A DNA stretch of 64,000 bases from Strongylocentrotus droebachiensis (Eukaryota > Echinodermata > Echinoidea > Camarodonta > Strongylocentrotidae): contig JAVYIG010005371.1 of the NCBI GenBank assembly GCA_035222895.1, positions 1-64,000 on the forward strand. The letters run 5' to 3'. Below the pieces are notes generated by a model. The model searched no databases. It was not told the origin of the DNA and worked only from the letters and a program-made list of their open reading frames with translations. A program made the position numbers and the translations under genes. Positions 45,818-59,260 of the stretch are shown here, one piece after another; the stretch's first letter is position 1; every line of letters starts with the position of its first letter.

Positions 45818-47991
45818 ACTGTCTCCCTCATCTTATCCCTTGTAAATATTAACGTTTTTATTTCATTTATTTTTAATAACTCTTTTTCAAATTTATGTTG
45901 AATACTTTAAGATGTAAGCTTTAATATGTTCCCAAGAAATATTAAGCGGGACAAATCAATCAATTACATCACAAAACTTAATAGTAATTTAGTTGTTAAC
46001 TGTGATATGATCGCAAACCCTTCCGAGAACTCAACTCGAGACCGGTAAATTCCAATACCTCATTTGTTTGTCCCAAACGAAACATGTTCGGATTTAGTAA
46101 TATTTGCAAAGGAATATTGCTTTAGGTTGACTTATCGAAAGTCTTTGTAGTCTTTGCAGTGTTTGTAGTTGAGTGTCAAACGTTCATACAATATGTTTCA
46201 TAGGCTACGCTTTCAATTAGAATAATAATGATAAGCACTAACCATACGGGTTCATTATCAAAACAATCATGGGTGTCAACTATTTACATACATCTACAGA
46301 AATTTAATTATTGGCAGCTTTTTTTAAAATTTCACCTAGCTTCTTTGGGAACTATTTGGGGGATATTGCCTATTGACAGTGTAATTTTGGAAGCAATTTT
46401 ACCCATCTCATGAAGTGCCTCGCACATTATATTTTCTCAATCTCGGTACGTTTCGACCATGTTTCAAATACCATTTGCACTTTGAAAGACACATTCAAAA
46501 ATATTATTTCATTGTCAATTTGGATATTTTGAAAACCATGTATATACCTGATTATTTGTATGTAATCGTATATGTTATAACCTTGAATGTTGATCGCTAT
46601 ATTGTAATCATTGTATGCTAACGTAAATTTAATTACCAATTACATTTTGGAAGCGGTTGTTAATGATACGATGTGATTTCAAATATGTAGGCACTGAATA
46701 TTGAGAATTATTTGTGAGCATGCGTAGTTCAGCTTCTGTCGAGCAGATATATCAAATAAAACTATCATTGAATCGTGTCACGATCCTGACTTCTACATTC
46801 ACTGTTGATGATTATTTGGTTCACTACAACATTATCGATAACAAACATTGAAATCTACATTATAAATCATGAATATATATATAGATATAGGGGATAGCCT
46901 ATTTCATTTCATTGGAATGTATATAATTCCACATTAATACCTTGCTTCCAAGGGGTCCTACAAATATGATAAATGAATATAATGTAAATTAATTATTATA
47001 ACTTAAAAAAAAGTAAAAAGAATGTGAAAAGGGAATGAAATACGGACAGAGTTGACAAAACCTGACAAACGCTAAACAAAGTAAATAACATGATTGTGTA
47101 CAATTGCAACTAAAAGTTTAGAAGTTAACATTCAACAGGTGCTCAAAATAGCTAAAAGTACACATTGCCAAAAGAGGTCAGATTTTTTTTAATTCCATTT
47201 ATATCATCCAGAAATAAATGTGTCAGTGCTTGACATATACAAGAAAATAAAATGAGATTAATTAATTCCAACGTCACCCAATCATAATGGATTTTTGATC
47301 GGAAACTGTTGCTTATTAGCCAGTTTTCAAACTGCAAACAGATGAAACCCATCTTGGTCTTAGCCGTTCAGTTGAAAAGGAAAAAGTGTTAAAACGCGTT
47401 TCCAAATGGGAACAATCGACAGATAAAATGTTTTTGAATATTCATTAAAATTCTAAATAGTGACGGACACAGAAGCTGGGTTTGGTATTTAAATAGGAAG
47501 TATAACGACCACAAGGATGAAACCTACAATATCTTCATATATTTACTGAGGCATTCCTTCTTGATTAGGACGGAGGGTTAGATAATGTTTTAATAAAGTC
47601 CTTCAAATCATCAAATATAGATCACACCTTTACAAAAGTTTGTACAACATCGATCTAGCCCCTGGGCAAAACAAACACCTTGCATGGTGAAAACAGAACG
47701 ATCAAAGGTCAGGTCTCTCGTCAGACTCTGCAAGAGTTTTCACGATAACATCCGTGTATGCATTATTAATAAATGCATTAAAACAAACAGAGCTCGGAGG
47801 TGCACATAACACATAATGATAGCAACGTATTACAGTCACTATACGAAAACGGGTACATATAATACGTGCAAGTGTTGAATTCATATCTTACAAGATATAG
47901 TCAGAGAGAGGTTCGATCGAAGTTCGCTAATCTAGCAGTGGTTAGTGAAGAAATCATACTCGAATGCCGAACTAACGTCGGACGCAACATC
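45818..47991 (+). promoter_or_regulatory. 5' flank of CYP gene 3
   Basis: Matches 9660-10257 and then 16030-17998 of the gene 2 unit without the LINE. At 47728-47785 it has about 55 bases absent from gene 2. No TATA box can be assigned with confidence. Confidence 0.6.
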
Positions 47992-48074
47992 ATGGCCGTT
48001 CTCGGAATGATAAGCGGTCTTTTCTCGATGGTCACCGTGTATCTCATCGTAGCCGTTGTCGTTATCTTCTTCAT
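47992..48074 (+). CDS. CYP gene 3 exon 1 (membrane anchor)
   Basis: Encodes MAVLGMISGLFSMVTVYLIV and the same hydrophobic end as gene 2, with three substitutions (T2A, T14V, M19I), then AT|GTAAGTAT. I found no exon 2 (RLGIPGPPP) in the remaining 15.9 kb, although it lies about 1.1 kb from exon 1b in gene 2. Gene 3 either has a very long intron 1 or is a truncated copy. Confidence 0.75.
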
Positions 48075-48107
48075 GTAAGTATATCAGATTACTGTATATT
48101 TCTTTAC

Positions 48108-48303
48108 TTCCAGAACATCATAACAATAGTATAAATTTACTAAAATAGATACTAAAATGAACAAATATACCTTCTTGATGCAGAATAACTAGTCTAATGT
48201 CAACATTGAGGCTCATTTGGTTGAATTTTAGGCGTTTTTTTTTTTAAATCTCAGGACAATGCAATCCATTTTCTAACGATTTTTAGGATGTTCTGGAAGT
48301 TTG
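48108..48303. mobile_element. Deleted CCAGAACATC MITE in gene 3 intron 1
   Basis: The same element at the same distance from exon 1 as 18115-18312 in gene 2. Confidence 0.7.
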
Positions 48304-48842
48304 ACTTAATTTGTGCAGGATTGTAATAATTACTAAATGCTCAGGTAATGAGCTATTATATTGCGATCGCTTTTTGTCCGTCGTACGTCGTCTGCATACG
48401 TACTTCAAAGGTAAAGACCAGTATTGGAAACGCCCCCCTCTCAAAATCAAGATTTCAAGATTTATTTATTTCTTTCCACTTGCATAAAAGACACATTTCA
48501 TTCAGAAACAGTAGTAACAAGTTCATCGTCAACTAGCATAAATACATTAACAATGACACAGTTATAAAGACTTTAACCAATGTGGAAAAAGAGGTGGTCT
48601 GTTAAAAAGCACAGCTTGTTTAAACACAGATCACCTTTACAGAAACAACATTTTTTTTTACGAAGTAGGTTACAATACAGGGGGAGGGCGACTAACAATA
48701 CTAATCTAGTTACCTATACAGACTATAAATAAATATCAGATCTACCCCTAAATCATTACTATTATTATCACCAATTTCATCATCATCATCATCCTCATCC
48801 TCATCATCATCATCAACATCATCATCATCATTATTGTTTGTA

Positions 48843-48876
<34 letters not shown>

Positions 48877-49543
48877 CATTACTATCATCATTGTTATTGT
48901 TATAATTATACGTATTATTATCATTGTTATTACTATCATCATTCGATTCCTTTTCTTCTTAGGTAGGATTTTTGTTAGATTTTGGTGTTTTGGATGTTAA
49001 CTCAACACATCATTTTTTATTTATTAATTTATTTATTCTATTATTATTATTATTATTTTTTTTTTTTTGGGGGGGGGGAGGGGGGGGGGCCGTATTTTTC
49101 TCCTTTTTTTTCTCATTCCCTCTCTCAACTTTGATAACATTACCATGTGTAGAAAATACATGTGATGTTTTTTATGGCTTAATTTAATGACCCGAAGCCA
49201 GTATTATTGTATCTTTTTCTATTTTTTCTTGATGGTCAGTTGACAGCTGTATCTCCTCGTACAGCACTAGCAGCCATGTGATCCATTTCATAATGCAAAT
49301 CCACACATTAAAATAAATTCATCAGAACCCCAGTAATAAGCCCTCAAATAAAAGATGAACCCTTCATTCACAGCAATCTAACTACAGCCTACAGAACTGA
49401 GATGCCAGCAGATCTCTGACTCAAATGGAGGGGGAGGAGGCGGAGGAGAAGATGTTCTGTTGAAGCATTTTGTCTCCAAAAGACGATAGGCTGAAATAGC
49501 TAGATCTAAGACTGTTTAAATTTATTGGCACTTCAACTTTAGT
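48304..49543. other. Repeat-rich region after gene 3 exon 1
   Basis: Homology to the gene 2 unit stops near 48405. A LINE-3'-end-like segment (CAAGATTTATTTATTTC onward) is at about 48445-48700, an ATC/ATT microsatellite at 48755-48950, and T and G runs at 49050-49090. No gene recognised. Confidence 0.55.
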
Positions 49544-49873
49544 ATGAAGGAAGCAGACTACACTGAAGGAAAAAGGAACAAGAAGCAGGAGCAGGAGCAG
49601 GAGGAGAAGAGGACGACGACGAAAGAAAGAAAGAAAGAAAGAAAGAAAAAGGAAAGGAGAGAAAAGAAGAGAGAAAAGAGGCTGAAAGCGATAAAAACAA
49701 AGAAGGAAGAGGAGGAAAATAAGGAGGAAAGAATGAAAGAAAGAGCAAGAGAGAAAAGCAGAAAGCTTCAGCAAATGAAGAAAAACAAGGAGAGGAAAGA
49801 GGAAGAGGAAAAGGAAAAAGAGGCGAAAGAGGAGGAGGAGGAGGAGAGGGAGAAATTGGCGAAAGTTGCTTGA
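49544..49873 (+). CDS. Small Lys/Glu-rich open frame, doubtful
   Basis: 109 codons from ATG, starting MKEADYTEGKRNKKQEQEQE and then almost only K, E and R, ending REKLAKVA. A GAAA microsatellite forms part of it, so the frame may be chance. It is not recognised; it could be a coiled-coil exon or simply a purine tract. Confidence 0.2.
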   Translation: MKEADYTEGKRNKKQEQEQEEKRTTTKERKKERKKKERREKKREKRLKAIKTKKEEEENKEERMKERAREKSRKLQQMKKNKERKEEEEKEKEAKEEEEEEREKLAKVA

Positions 49874-50260
49874 AGCCTCAGTCTCAATTGAGTAATAGTT
49901 AGACGAGTCAGTCAGTCACAGTGTTCATTCATTATTCAACTCGGTCCCATCTGTACATATCTGTGTAAAGTTAAAAGCTAATATTAGTTTTCTCGCGCTA
50001 ATATTAACATCAAATGTAAAAACGGTATAGGGCAGCACTTTGGAAGTATTACAGAAAGCTGATCCTCAATTTATTTACATATTTCTACGGATAAACTGGA
50101 GAAAGCATATCATTTCCGGCGCGCGATCCAAGAAGGCAGCGCCCATGACACCAGGGAGGTGTTGATGACACTGCATGCTTTTGATCATAAAACAGTCGAT
50201 ATTCTCTTTTATAACTCACGCAAAGTTGCCAAACATGGTGTAAATTATGTTTTAACATTA

Positions 50261-50600
<340 letters not shown>

Positions 50601-50699
50601 ATGATGCAAAAAATATATGAAAACAATCATGCATAAAATCGATACAATATTTATTGTGTGTCAAGTCGATCAGACAGAAATGAGCGAAAATTCTATATC

Positions 50700-51640
50700 A
50701 TCTAGCAACATATTTTCAATATTATTTGTTTCCTTTTCCAAATTTTCGATTCTTTGCTTTCTCTGCATAGCCTATTCTTTTAAAACATTTCCTTGTGAAA
50801 TTAATTTTTACCAAAAAATCCCCCAAAACTCTTATACCTTTTATTCTTGTCTGATATTTTTGTTACCAAATAATTATTTGTTCTTTCATTTGTTTAGTAT
50901 ATACTTCATCTCCACATAAAATATTGTTGACTTTCCAATACTTCTCCTTAGCTTTTGAGAAAATATATGACTTGGTCTATTATAAAATTGTTGCAGAACA
51001 GCTGAGCAGGCAGGAGCTATACAAGGAATTATGTTGCATTTTAACACTGACTATTTCCTTCAACTAATCGCTGATGAACATAATATAATAGATAAATCAA
51101 CTTCGCATAACAGCATTGGTGTGAATATAAGTAAATTGTCTCTTAAAACCATCCCTTTCCTTCAAATATCAATCAAGTTTGATTTTTGTTCTTCTTCAAA
51201 GTGCACAAGAACAAGAAGACTGAACCTGTCTTTTATTTTTTCTCATCATCTAAATCAATATTTCGAAGCATATACAAATCCCCTCCTACAATAAATGGAG
51301 TATCTTGGACGTTTATTTCCTCTGTATGGCTCTATCAAAGTCAGAAAAATAAATATCTTCAGACGTTTTCCCCTAACAAGTAAGTATACATTGGCTCTAG
51401 TGAACTTCAACCCTAGTACATTACATTCCATTATAATAAACCTTCCCTCATTATCATTGCTTATGTTAAGAATCTGAAAGTCTCATTTTGAATCAATTGA
51501 AACCGTAACACCCCTACTGCGATTTGTCCCATGACTAAATCATATATTCTCTTCTCTCGACAACCTCTGTTCATCCTCCATATTCTTTGTTCTGAGTCTC
51601 TTGTAAAAATACAATATCTGCTTAACGCCTGGTAAGTATA
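50700..51640 (-). pseudogene. Decayed L1/Tx1-like LINE endonuclease segment
   Basis: Read on the - strand with frameshifts: FLQET-like text near 51600, GRFIIMECNVLGLKFT and ANVY near 51430, PFIVGGD near 51285, then NILCGDEVYTKQMKEQII near 50910. This order matches an APE endonuclease of the same clade as the LINE at 10258. No intact frame. Confidence 0.55.
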
Positions 51641-51715
51641 CTCTCTCTCTTTATCTTATATCTGATTCCTTTAACATTTAGGGATAACAAATTACAAACA
51701 AAAGACGTATTATTG

Positions 51716-52672
51716 GGAGGGGGAGGTATTAATAATAATGATGGTCAAGATGATGATGATGATGATGATGATAATGAGGATGATGATAATGATGATGATA
51801 ATAATGATGATGAGTATGTTGATGATGATGGTAATGATGATGATAATAATAATGATGATGAGTATGTTGTTGATGATGGTAATGATGATGAGTGTGTTGA
51901 TGATGATGCTATGTTGTTGATGATGGTAATGATGATGAGTGTGTTGATGATGATAATAATGATGATGAGTATATTGTTGATGATGGTAATGATGATGAGT
52001 GTGTTGATGATGAGAATAATGATGATGAGTACATTGATGATGATAATAATGATGATGGTAATGATGATGATGAATATGTTGATGATGATGGTAATGATGA
52101 TGATGAATATATTGATGATGATAATAATGATGATGAGTATGTTGATGATGATGGTAATGATGATGATAATAATAATGATGATGAGTATGTTGATGGTGAT
52201 GGTAATGATGATGATGAGAATAATGATGATGAGTACATTGATGATGATAATAATGATGATGGTAATGATGATGATGAATATGTTGATGATGATGGTAATG
52301 ATGATGATGAATATATTGATGATGATAATAATGATGATGAGTATGTTGATGATGATGGTAATGATGACGATAATAATAATGATGATGAGTATGTTGATGA
52401 TGATGGTAATGATGATGATAATAATAATGATGATGAGTATTTTGATAATGATGGTAATGATGATGATGATGATGATAACAATGATGATGAGTATGTTGAT
52501 GATGATGGTAATGATGATGAGTACATTGATGATGAGAATAATGATGATGAGTACATTGATGATGATAATAATGATGATGGTAATTGATACTAATGATGAC
52601 GAGTGTGTTGATGAAGATAATAATGAAAATGAGTATATCGATGATGATAATAATGATGATTAGTGTGTCAAT
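51716..52672. repeat. GAT/AAT microsatellite with higher-order repeats
   Basis: About 950 bases of GATGATGATAATAAT variants. Units of about 48 bp (GTTGATGATGATGGTAATGA) recur, and a block of about 200 bp starting GAGAATAATGATGATGAGTA is duplicated (about 52014 and 52216). Long open frames on both strands are repeat artefacts. Confidence 0.95.
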
Positions 52673-53343
52673 GATGATTCTTAACTTCCATATATACAGG
52701 GAATTCATCTGTCGCTCATATCTGTAACATCTGATTTGTCGAGCAGACAGTTTATCAGCACATATTTTCCTATTGCGTCGGCCTATATATAGTTGCGTAG
52801 ACTGTTGATATTACAAATAATATAAAACAGGAAAAAAAAGTATTGATTTCTGGTTTCTGCTACTGGTCGTTATAAATTCACGCTTTTCACTCGTACACAG
52901 AATATAAAAGATTAGTCGAGCGGGGATTTTCCAGGCGCTGATTAGACTATGCGCAATAACAGCTGCATACAATAATGGGAGGAAAGGCAAAGAAAAAAGG
53001 GCTGGGCTACCGACGTGTATAGCTGGAAGCGCGTAACGACAAAAGACATACTAGTCTGTGTGCTTATATAGGCTGGTTGTGCTTTCATAGGTAGTCCCAC
53101 TTCGATGATCAGAAGTCTGCTCTTTTGGAACAAAGGTAAGAGTTTACATTTAACGTTGTGTTTCAGGATTCAAAAGAGAATCATAATCGAGGATAAGGAG
53201 AGCTAGAGCGGAATAGTAAATGTAGTTGAAAATGCAAGAGAGAGACAAAGGGAGAGATAGATAGATAGATAGAGAGAGAGAGATAGAGAGATGCAGATTT
53301 CGGTAGTCCACCTGTCTACCTGTATATTTATTCAGTCCAGGTT
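52673..53343. other. Unique-looking stretch with a possible first exon
   Basis: A TATA-like TTATATAGG at 53063 is followed by an ATG at 53104 (MIRSLLFWNK) that runs into GGTAAGAG at 53134. GA and GATA repeats are at 53235-53292. No protein match can be offered. Confidence 0.25.
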
Positions 53344-54110
53344 TTAAAAATGATTTATTATGCAATTGTATATCCGTACCTTAATTATGGTATTCTTGTC
53401 TGGGGTAATGCAAGTAATAATCACATTGATAGATTGTTTATTTTACAAAAACGTGCGATACGAAATATGTCTCATGCACCTTACCTTGCCCATACCAACC
53501 CTTTATTTATTGAAGCAGGTGTTTTGAAATTTCATGATAATTATGTATGTATTTCAGGTACTTATATTTATGTACTTATGTAACAATCACCTCTTGCCAG
53601 ACTATATTAAAACATTCTTTCAGTTCAATAATGAATATCATGGATACAATACAAGAAATGCTAATGATTTTCATTTACCCAAACCGAGGCTCTCATCTTT
53701 TAAAAACTCAATATTATTTCAAGGACCCCAAATCTGGAACTCTCTTTCTTCAGATATTAAACAAGCAGTTTCGTTAAATGTTTTTAAGTCAAAATCTAGG
53801 CACTTTATTTTAGACAGGTATTCACCAAGTTTGTTTGTTTAAATGTATAGGCATACCCCCCCTTTATGTTGTTGTAAGTGATTTGTTATTTTTTGTAGCG
53901 TCCTTAATGTATTATGTTACAGGGTCAGCTAATCACAAGGCTTGTTCCTTTCTTGCTGTCCCTCTCATACTTAATCCAAATGTATACTTTGTTATTAATT
54001 TTTCTTGTGAATTTTACCCTTTGTATCATGTTGATTTATGAATGTTTGCATGTTTTTCTGGATTTTTATGAGCAAATAAATTGAAATTGAAAAAAAAAAA
54101 TGAAATTGAA
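53344..54110 (+). pseudogene. LINE 3' part, jockey/CR1-like reverse transcriptase C-terminus
   Basis: IYYAIVYPYLNYGILVWGNA, then LFILQKRAIRNMSHAPYLAH, and after a frameshift near 53585 YNTRNANDFHLPKPRLSSFK and GPQIWNSLSSDIK. This is the usual end of such reverse transcriptases. It closes with AATAAATTGAAATTGAAA at about 54075-54110. 5'-truncated, as most LINE copies are. Confidence 0.88.
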
Positions 54111-56188
54111 ATATATGGAAACTGAAATAGATGAGGACGGGGAGGGAAAGAGAGTAAAGGGGGAAAATACTTATAGATAGATTATGTAGACATTATTTAA
54201 AAAAAGACCGGGTAGAGAAAGAGAGATACGCAGATGTTGGTGACAAACGCACCGCACTATCAGTATCACTGTACGTAAGTTATATAGATATAGCAAGTAT
54301 ATTAATACACATGTATTACTCCTTTGCACATAAACATACATGCGTCTACTGTGGCTACCGACAGTTGCATACAACAAAATGCCCATCAAGTTTGGTTGAA
54401 TGCAATTTTATTTCATACTTTTTTTTAAGCCGGTGCAATAATAATGGAGTGGCAACGTGCCCGACATGAGCGCTATATATACAAGACTCCATTATTACCC
54501 TTGCCTTATTGTGTAATTTTAGGGTGTTGCTTTTAATACATTTTAAGGGTGTACTTAGGGTGTCATTTCTTATTCTTTAAATTGAATTGTAATATATGTC
54601 CTTTTTGTTTAATTATTCATTTGTGCATAGTGACTTTCGATATCAAATTTCTATAAATTTGTATTAAATTCTGGACCCCTCGTTGGAACACTGCGCCACC
54701 ATGTTGGTGGATGCTGAGTAGGGCCATCCAGCCATTTATCTTTTATAGTATATGTACAGATTGTGTAATGTTCCGATTATTGTACTTCTTTTTATAAGGA
54801 AATAAATTCAAATCAAATTCGAATCAATCAAATTCAAATCAATTATAATGATAATAATTATTATTATCATTATTATCATTATATTACCATTATTATCATT
54901 ATTATCAATATTTTCATTATTATCATTATTATTATTATCATTATTATCATTATTATTATTATTATTATTATAACTATTATTATTATTATTATTATCATCA
55001 TTTCTATCAACATGATCAAGCAGAGGCTAGTCATATATATAAGATATGATTGAATCAACTTGATATCATTATAACTGCATTGTCACTTTTTTAAAATATA
55101 CATAGGTTTTCAAGTGGTTATATTACATGTAAAACCACTATATTCATGATATTATATTCTCTATGAAGTTTCATATTGTATTCTAGCTATATATTTGTTA
55201 GCTGCATTACTGTCATGTTCTTAGCAATAATGAACCTTTGCACAGTGGCGTAGCTACGAGGGGCACGTATTCGAATGGCTAAAAAAGAAGTGAGAGCGAG
55301 GTGAAAGATGAAGAAAAAGGAAAAAGGACGTGAGATAATATAAGGAGATAGTTTGCACTTCAAAGTTTATAATATTATGAGAATACTATTACGTGACTCT
55401 TTATGTTTGTTGCTCACAAATATATCCGTCACAGTGGCTAAATAATCTCGTTATCTCCTTAATATTCTCCATCATACTTATATGGTATTCGGATATTAAA
55501 TTGAAGAAAAGAAAACTACGTGCCAAAACTGTTTACTAGCGTATAGGATTCCTTGATTTTCTATTTTTAATATTATTGTATAATGGAAATGAATAACCAA
55601 TCCGTGATAAATTTGGGGTCCTTGGTTGAGTGAATTCTAATTTTTAACAAACAGAGTTGATAAATGATAGAAGTTCCACGCTCTTTGCCTAAATACGCTC
55701 TAAAAATTAATAGTTAAGGCAACAATGGTAATAATGATGATAATGATAGTAATAGTAATAGTTATACAAACTTCTGAATTGATGAAGTAACACCTATAAA
55801 ACAGTGTTTCTTTAAATTAGCAAAGACATTTGATAGTCAAATTTGGGGGTTTGCAAATACTTGAGGGAGGTTGCAGCCTATTCAGTTTATTTTTATGTCC
55901 TTGTCCAATACGTTTTTAATGTGTATGTTTGTTATATGTAATGTTTTTGTTTTTTGAATGAAATAACATTGAATTGAATACTGCGTAAGTTTGGTTTGTC
56001 TGTAGATATACAGCTGTGAAAATAGCGTTGGGTATTGTGTTGATAGCAAACGTTTGAAGGTTGAAATCACACACACTGAGAGTATGCATTGTTCTCACAG
56101 CATATTATATATCAATACGTACGCAAATACGTTCTATATACAAGATATAGTTCAGTCTGTTGATCATACGTACATGTATGGCAGTGAC
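54111..56188. other. Intergenic repeats, no gene seen
   Basis: A segment at 54440-54835 ending AATAAATTCAAATCAAATTC looks like a LINE 3' untranslated end. ATT/ATC microsatellite at 54840-55005. GTGGCGTAGCTACGAGG at 55245 resembles a transposon end. The remainder is AT-rich and unassigned. Confidence 0.5.
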
Positions 56189-56310
56189 GAGTGCCAGAGT
56201 GGTGCAAAGTAGATCTTATGTAAAGAATTTGGGATTGGGGAGAAGCAACTATTTTTATTTCTTAAAAGGGTGCTAGCTGTGACTAAATGTTGCAGGATAC
56301 TAGTAGTAGT
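56189..56310. repeat. hAT-like right-end fragment
   Basis: TGTAAAGAATTTGGGATTGG to AAAAGGGTGCTAGCTGTGAC, as at 9320-9380. Confidence 0.5.
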
Positions 56311-56435
56311 CAAATCATAACCAGGTAGTAATGATCGAGTTCATAGATCACAATCTCATTGCAAAATTTTCATTCAATGAAATGGTGATATCAAATAGCG
56401 GTATTATGGCGATTATACTAGGCTTTACGGGGCCG

Positions 56436-56945
56436 GAGGGGCACTGACATTTTTACCTCTGACATATTTACCTTCGGCATTTTCTTCTCTGACATTTTTA
56501 CCACTGACATTTTTACCTCTGACACTTTTACCACTGACATTTTCTCCTCTGAAATGTTTACTTCCGACATTTATATCTTTGACACTTTCTCCTTTGACAT
56601 TTTTACCTCTAACATTTTTACCACTGACATTTTCTCCTCTGACATTTTCTCTTCTGATATTTTTACCTCTGACATTTTTACCACTGATATTTTCTCCTCT
56701 GACATTTTCTCCTTCGACATTTTTACCTCTGACATTTTCTCCTCTGACATTTATACCACTGACATTTTTACCTCTGACATTTTTACCACTGACATTTTTA
56801 CCTCTGACATTTTTACCTCTGACATTCTTACCACTGACATTTTTACCTCTGACATTTTCTCCTCTGACATTTTTACCTCTGACATTTTTACCACTGACAT
56901 TTTCTCCATTGACACTTTTACCTCTGACCTTTTTTACACCGAGCC
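56436..56945. repeat. 15-bp minisatellite (CTGACATTTTTACCT)
   Basis: About 33 units of 15 bp, CTGACATTTTTACCT or CTGACATTTTCTCCT, in irregular alternation. As the unit is a multiple of three it stays open in two frames (TDIFTSDIFSS and LPLTFLPLTFS), which explains the two overlapping open frames. Confidence 0.95.
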
Positions 56946-57060
56946 ATTTCTTTAATCAACAACTGTCTACGAGATATCCGAACGTGGTGTACCATGAATA
57001 AATTGACACACTGAACGACAACAAGACAGATGTAGTACATTTCACTCAACTTTTCTACCC

Positions 57061-57730
57061 AGGTGTCGTCCTGATATCAGCAGACAAGCAGGAGGGGAAG
57101 AAATATCCAATACAGTAGTTGTCCGTAACTTCGGTGCTAAGATCGGTGCCATGGATCAACATCTAATCATGAATGCACGTGTATTATGACATATGCCTTT
57201 CAGCTACTTGGCTCTCCGCAAGATAAGGAACTTCATCAGCGTACTGCAGAGATGCTAGTAGACTCGTTTGTGACACCGCGCCGATGCTAGACTCATGCAA
57301 CTCTCTGCTGGAAAACCTTGCTGATTTAGAGATCATCAAACTACAGCGTTTAATTACTGAACAATGATGCAAGGATTGTCACGAAGGCCCGAAAATAGGA
57401 GCACATTACACCTATCTCACACATCTGCAGTGGCTGAAAATTTACCATCGTATCCAGTTTAATTTTTTGTTGCTGGTGTTTAAGGTCCTGAACGGAACTG
57501 CTCCATCGTACCTTACGGACATCATCACACTATATATCCCTTTAGGAATCTACACTCCTCAGCCATAAATCTCCTCCAAACTTCCAGAGTCAGTACCAAA
57601 TACTACGAGGAACGTGCTTTCAGCACCCTGGCACCCTCACTATGGAATGCACTCCCTCCCAAGCTCCGAGATGCACCTCCATCAATAATTTGAAACAGTC
57701 TCTAAAGACGTATCATGTTTCCCTCCATAT
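57061..57730 (+). pseudogene. L2-like LINE reverse transcriptase C-terminal fragment
   Basis: In shifting frames: VVVRNFGAKIGAMDQHL, FSYLALRKIRNF, HITPI, a WLPV-like segment, ERAFSTLAPSLWNALPPKLR and LKQSLKTY. This order is characteristic of L2/CR1-group LINE ends. Many stops. Confidence 0.75.
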
Positions 57731-58729
57731 TGTAACTGATCATCAATTTACATGATGTTGTTAGTTAAGATAATATTTTATCACGTTATACTTTCTCCTT
57801 TAATCTTAATTTTGTTTATTGTTTTGAATTAAGTAGTGTATTTTTAATCTACATGTATTACCATACATTCTTATACCCTTAAACAAAAAATGCATAATTG
57901 CACAATGGTGATGACCTGCGTGTGCAATGAGTAACCACTCAAAATATGCGTAAGGAAATTATGCGTAGGCCTACATTAATTCTTAGATGATCAAATTAAT
58001 TTAATAAATTCTTTCTCGAGTAATATTTTTTGTTGTTTAAGGGGGAATTTAACGTTTTGGTTTAATGAGGTTGTCTAGTTTGTCTACTATTATACATATA
58101 TATATATTTTGGTCTTTCAATTTGGAAATGTTTCGACTTCTACATTTCCATTTTTGTGACTATGTATAAACCTCTTTTTTTCTTCTTAAGCGCCGAATTG
58201 TTTTGAATATTTGTATCGTGTTTTTCTGTTATTCACTAAATTATGCTTTGTGTTGCTTGTAACCGTTCAGTGGAGACAAGCAAATAAAATGCCTTATACA
58301 TACCTGCCTGAGACTTTCCATTTAAACATTTTAAGCTTTAACAACAATTTTAAAAAGTATTTCACCGATGTATTCACACCATATTTGATTTTCATATGTC
58401 GAATGATAATGATTTCTGTGAAAGACACCAATATTTACTAAAATCGTGGATTTTCTCATTGGTTTACAAAGTCCGTTTCCTTATGATGATGATGGAAATA
58501 TTTTGTACCAGAAAATTGCTTAAATTGTAAATGCTATTCAGGGGATGAATTGTCTAATAATTTACTGTACAATTAGTTGCGGTATCGATGTCATAAACCC
58601 TTCTATTGTTACACCTTCCCCATTAATGTTATCCTAAAACCTCTATGTAATATTTACAACAATTTATTGTCAACCGATATCGTTCCTTTAGTATAAGATA
58701 TCTATTATTCCATTACCAATGCTGGCCCT
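57731..58729. other. AT-rich region between two L2-like fragments
   Basis: No gene recognised. It probably includes 3' untranslated sequence of the first fragment and unassigned DNA. Confidence 0.4.
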
Positions 58730-59260
58730 AACCTTTCTTTATCTCACATGTGTCGTTACCTTGGTGTTTCTTTTACTGAAACATGGCAATGTCTCAACAA
58801 TTCAATTCGTCTTTAAATAAGTCGGGAATCACTTGCGTAACTTGGAATTCATGTGTAAGTACCTAACTTGCAGTATACACAGATAAAATTACCCATGCAT
58901 TGATGCCATACCATCTTGATTTGGAAATGCTCTTTTGTTCAACTAACTTCAAACTCAGCTTGTACGATTACATAAATTAAAGAATGCTGCTGCTCGTATC
59001 GTGACCCTCTCCAACAAACACAGTTACATCATACAAGCTCTCAAAGCACTCCATTGCCTGGTTGCCCATGAGGGAACGCATTGTTTTCATCATTATGCTG
59101 CTTTTATTCCATTGTGTCCATGGCTCTGCTCCGCAGTACAATATTACTCTGACCAATCATTACACACTGTCCAGATCGTTACGCTATAAAAACTCGGGAT
59201 TTCTTGTTCTTCCCAAGCTCAATACTAATAGATTTAAGTGTTTAAAAATAATCTCTTAAA
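58730..59260 (+). pseudogene. Second L2-like LINE reverse transcriptase fragment
   Basis: HMCRYLGVSFTET, then LVRLHKLKNAAARIVTLSNK, RERIVFIIMLLLFHCVHGSA and SRSLRYKNSGFLVLPKLNTN, with frameshifts. Same region of the protein as 57061-57730 but a different family member. Confidence 0.78.

Noticed and set aside
51713..52663. 316- and 332-codon open frames of Asp/Met/His
   Set aside because: Produced on both strands by the GAT microsatellite.
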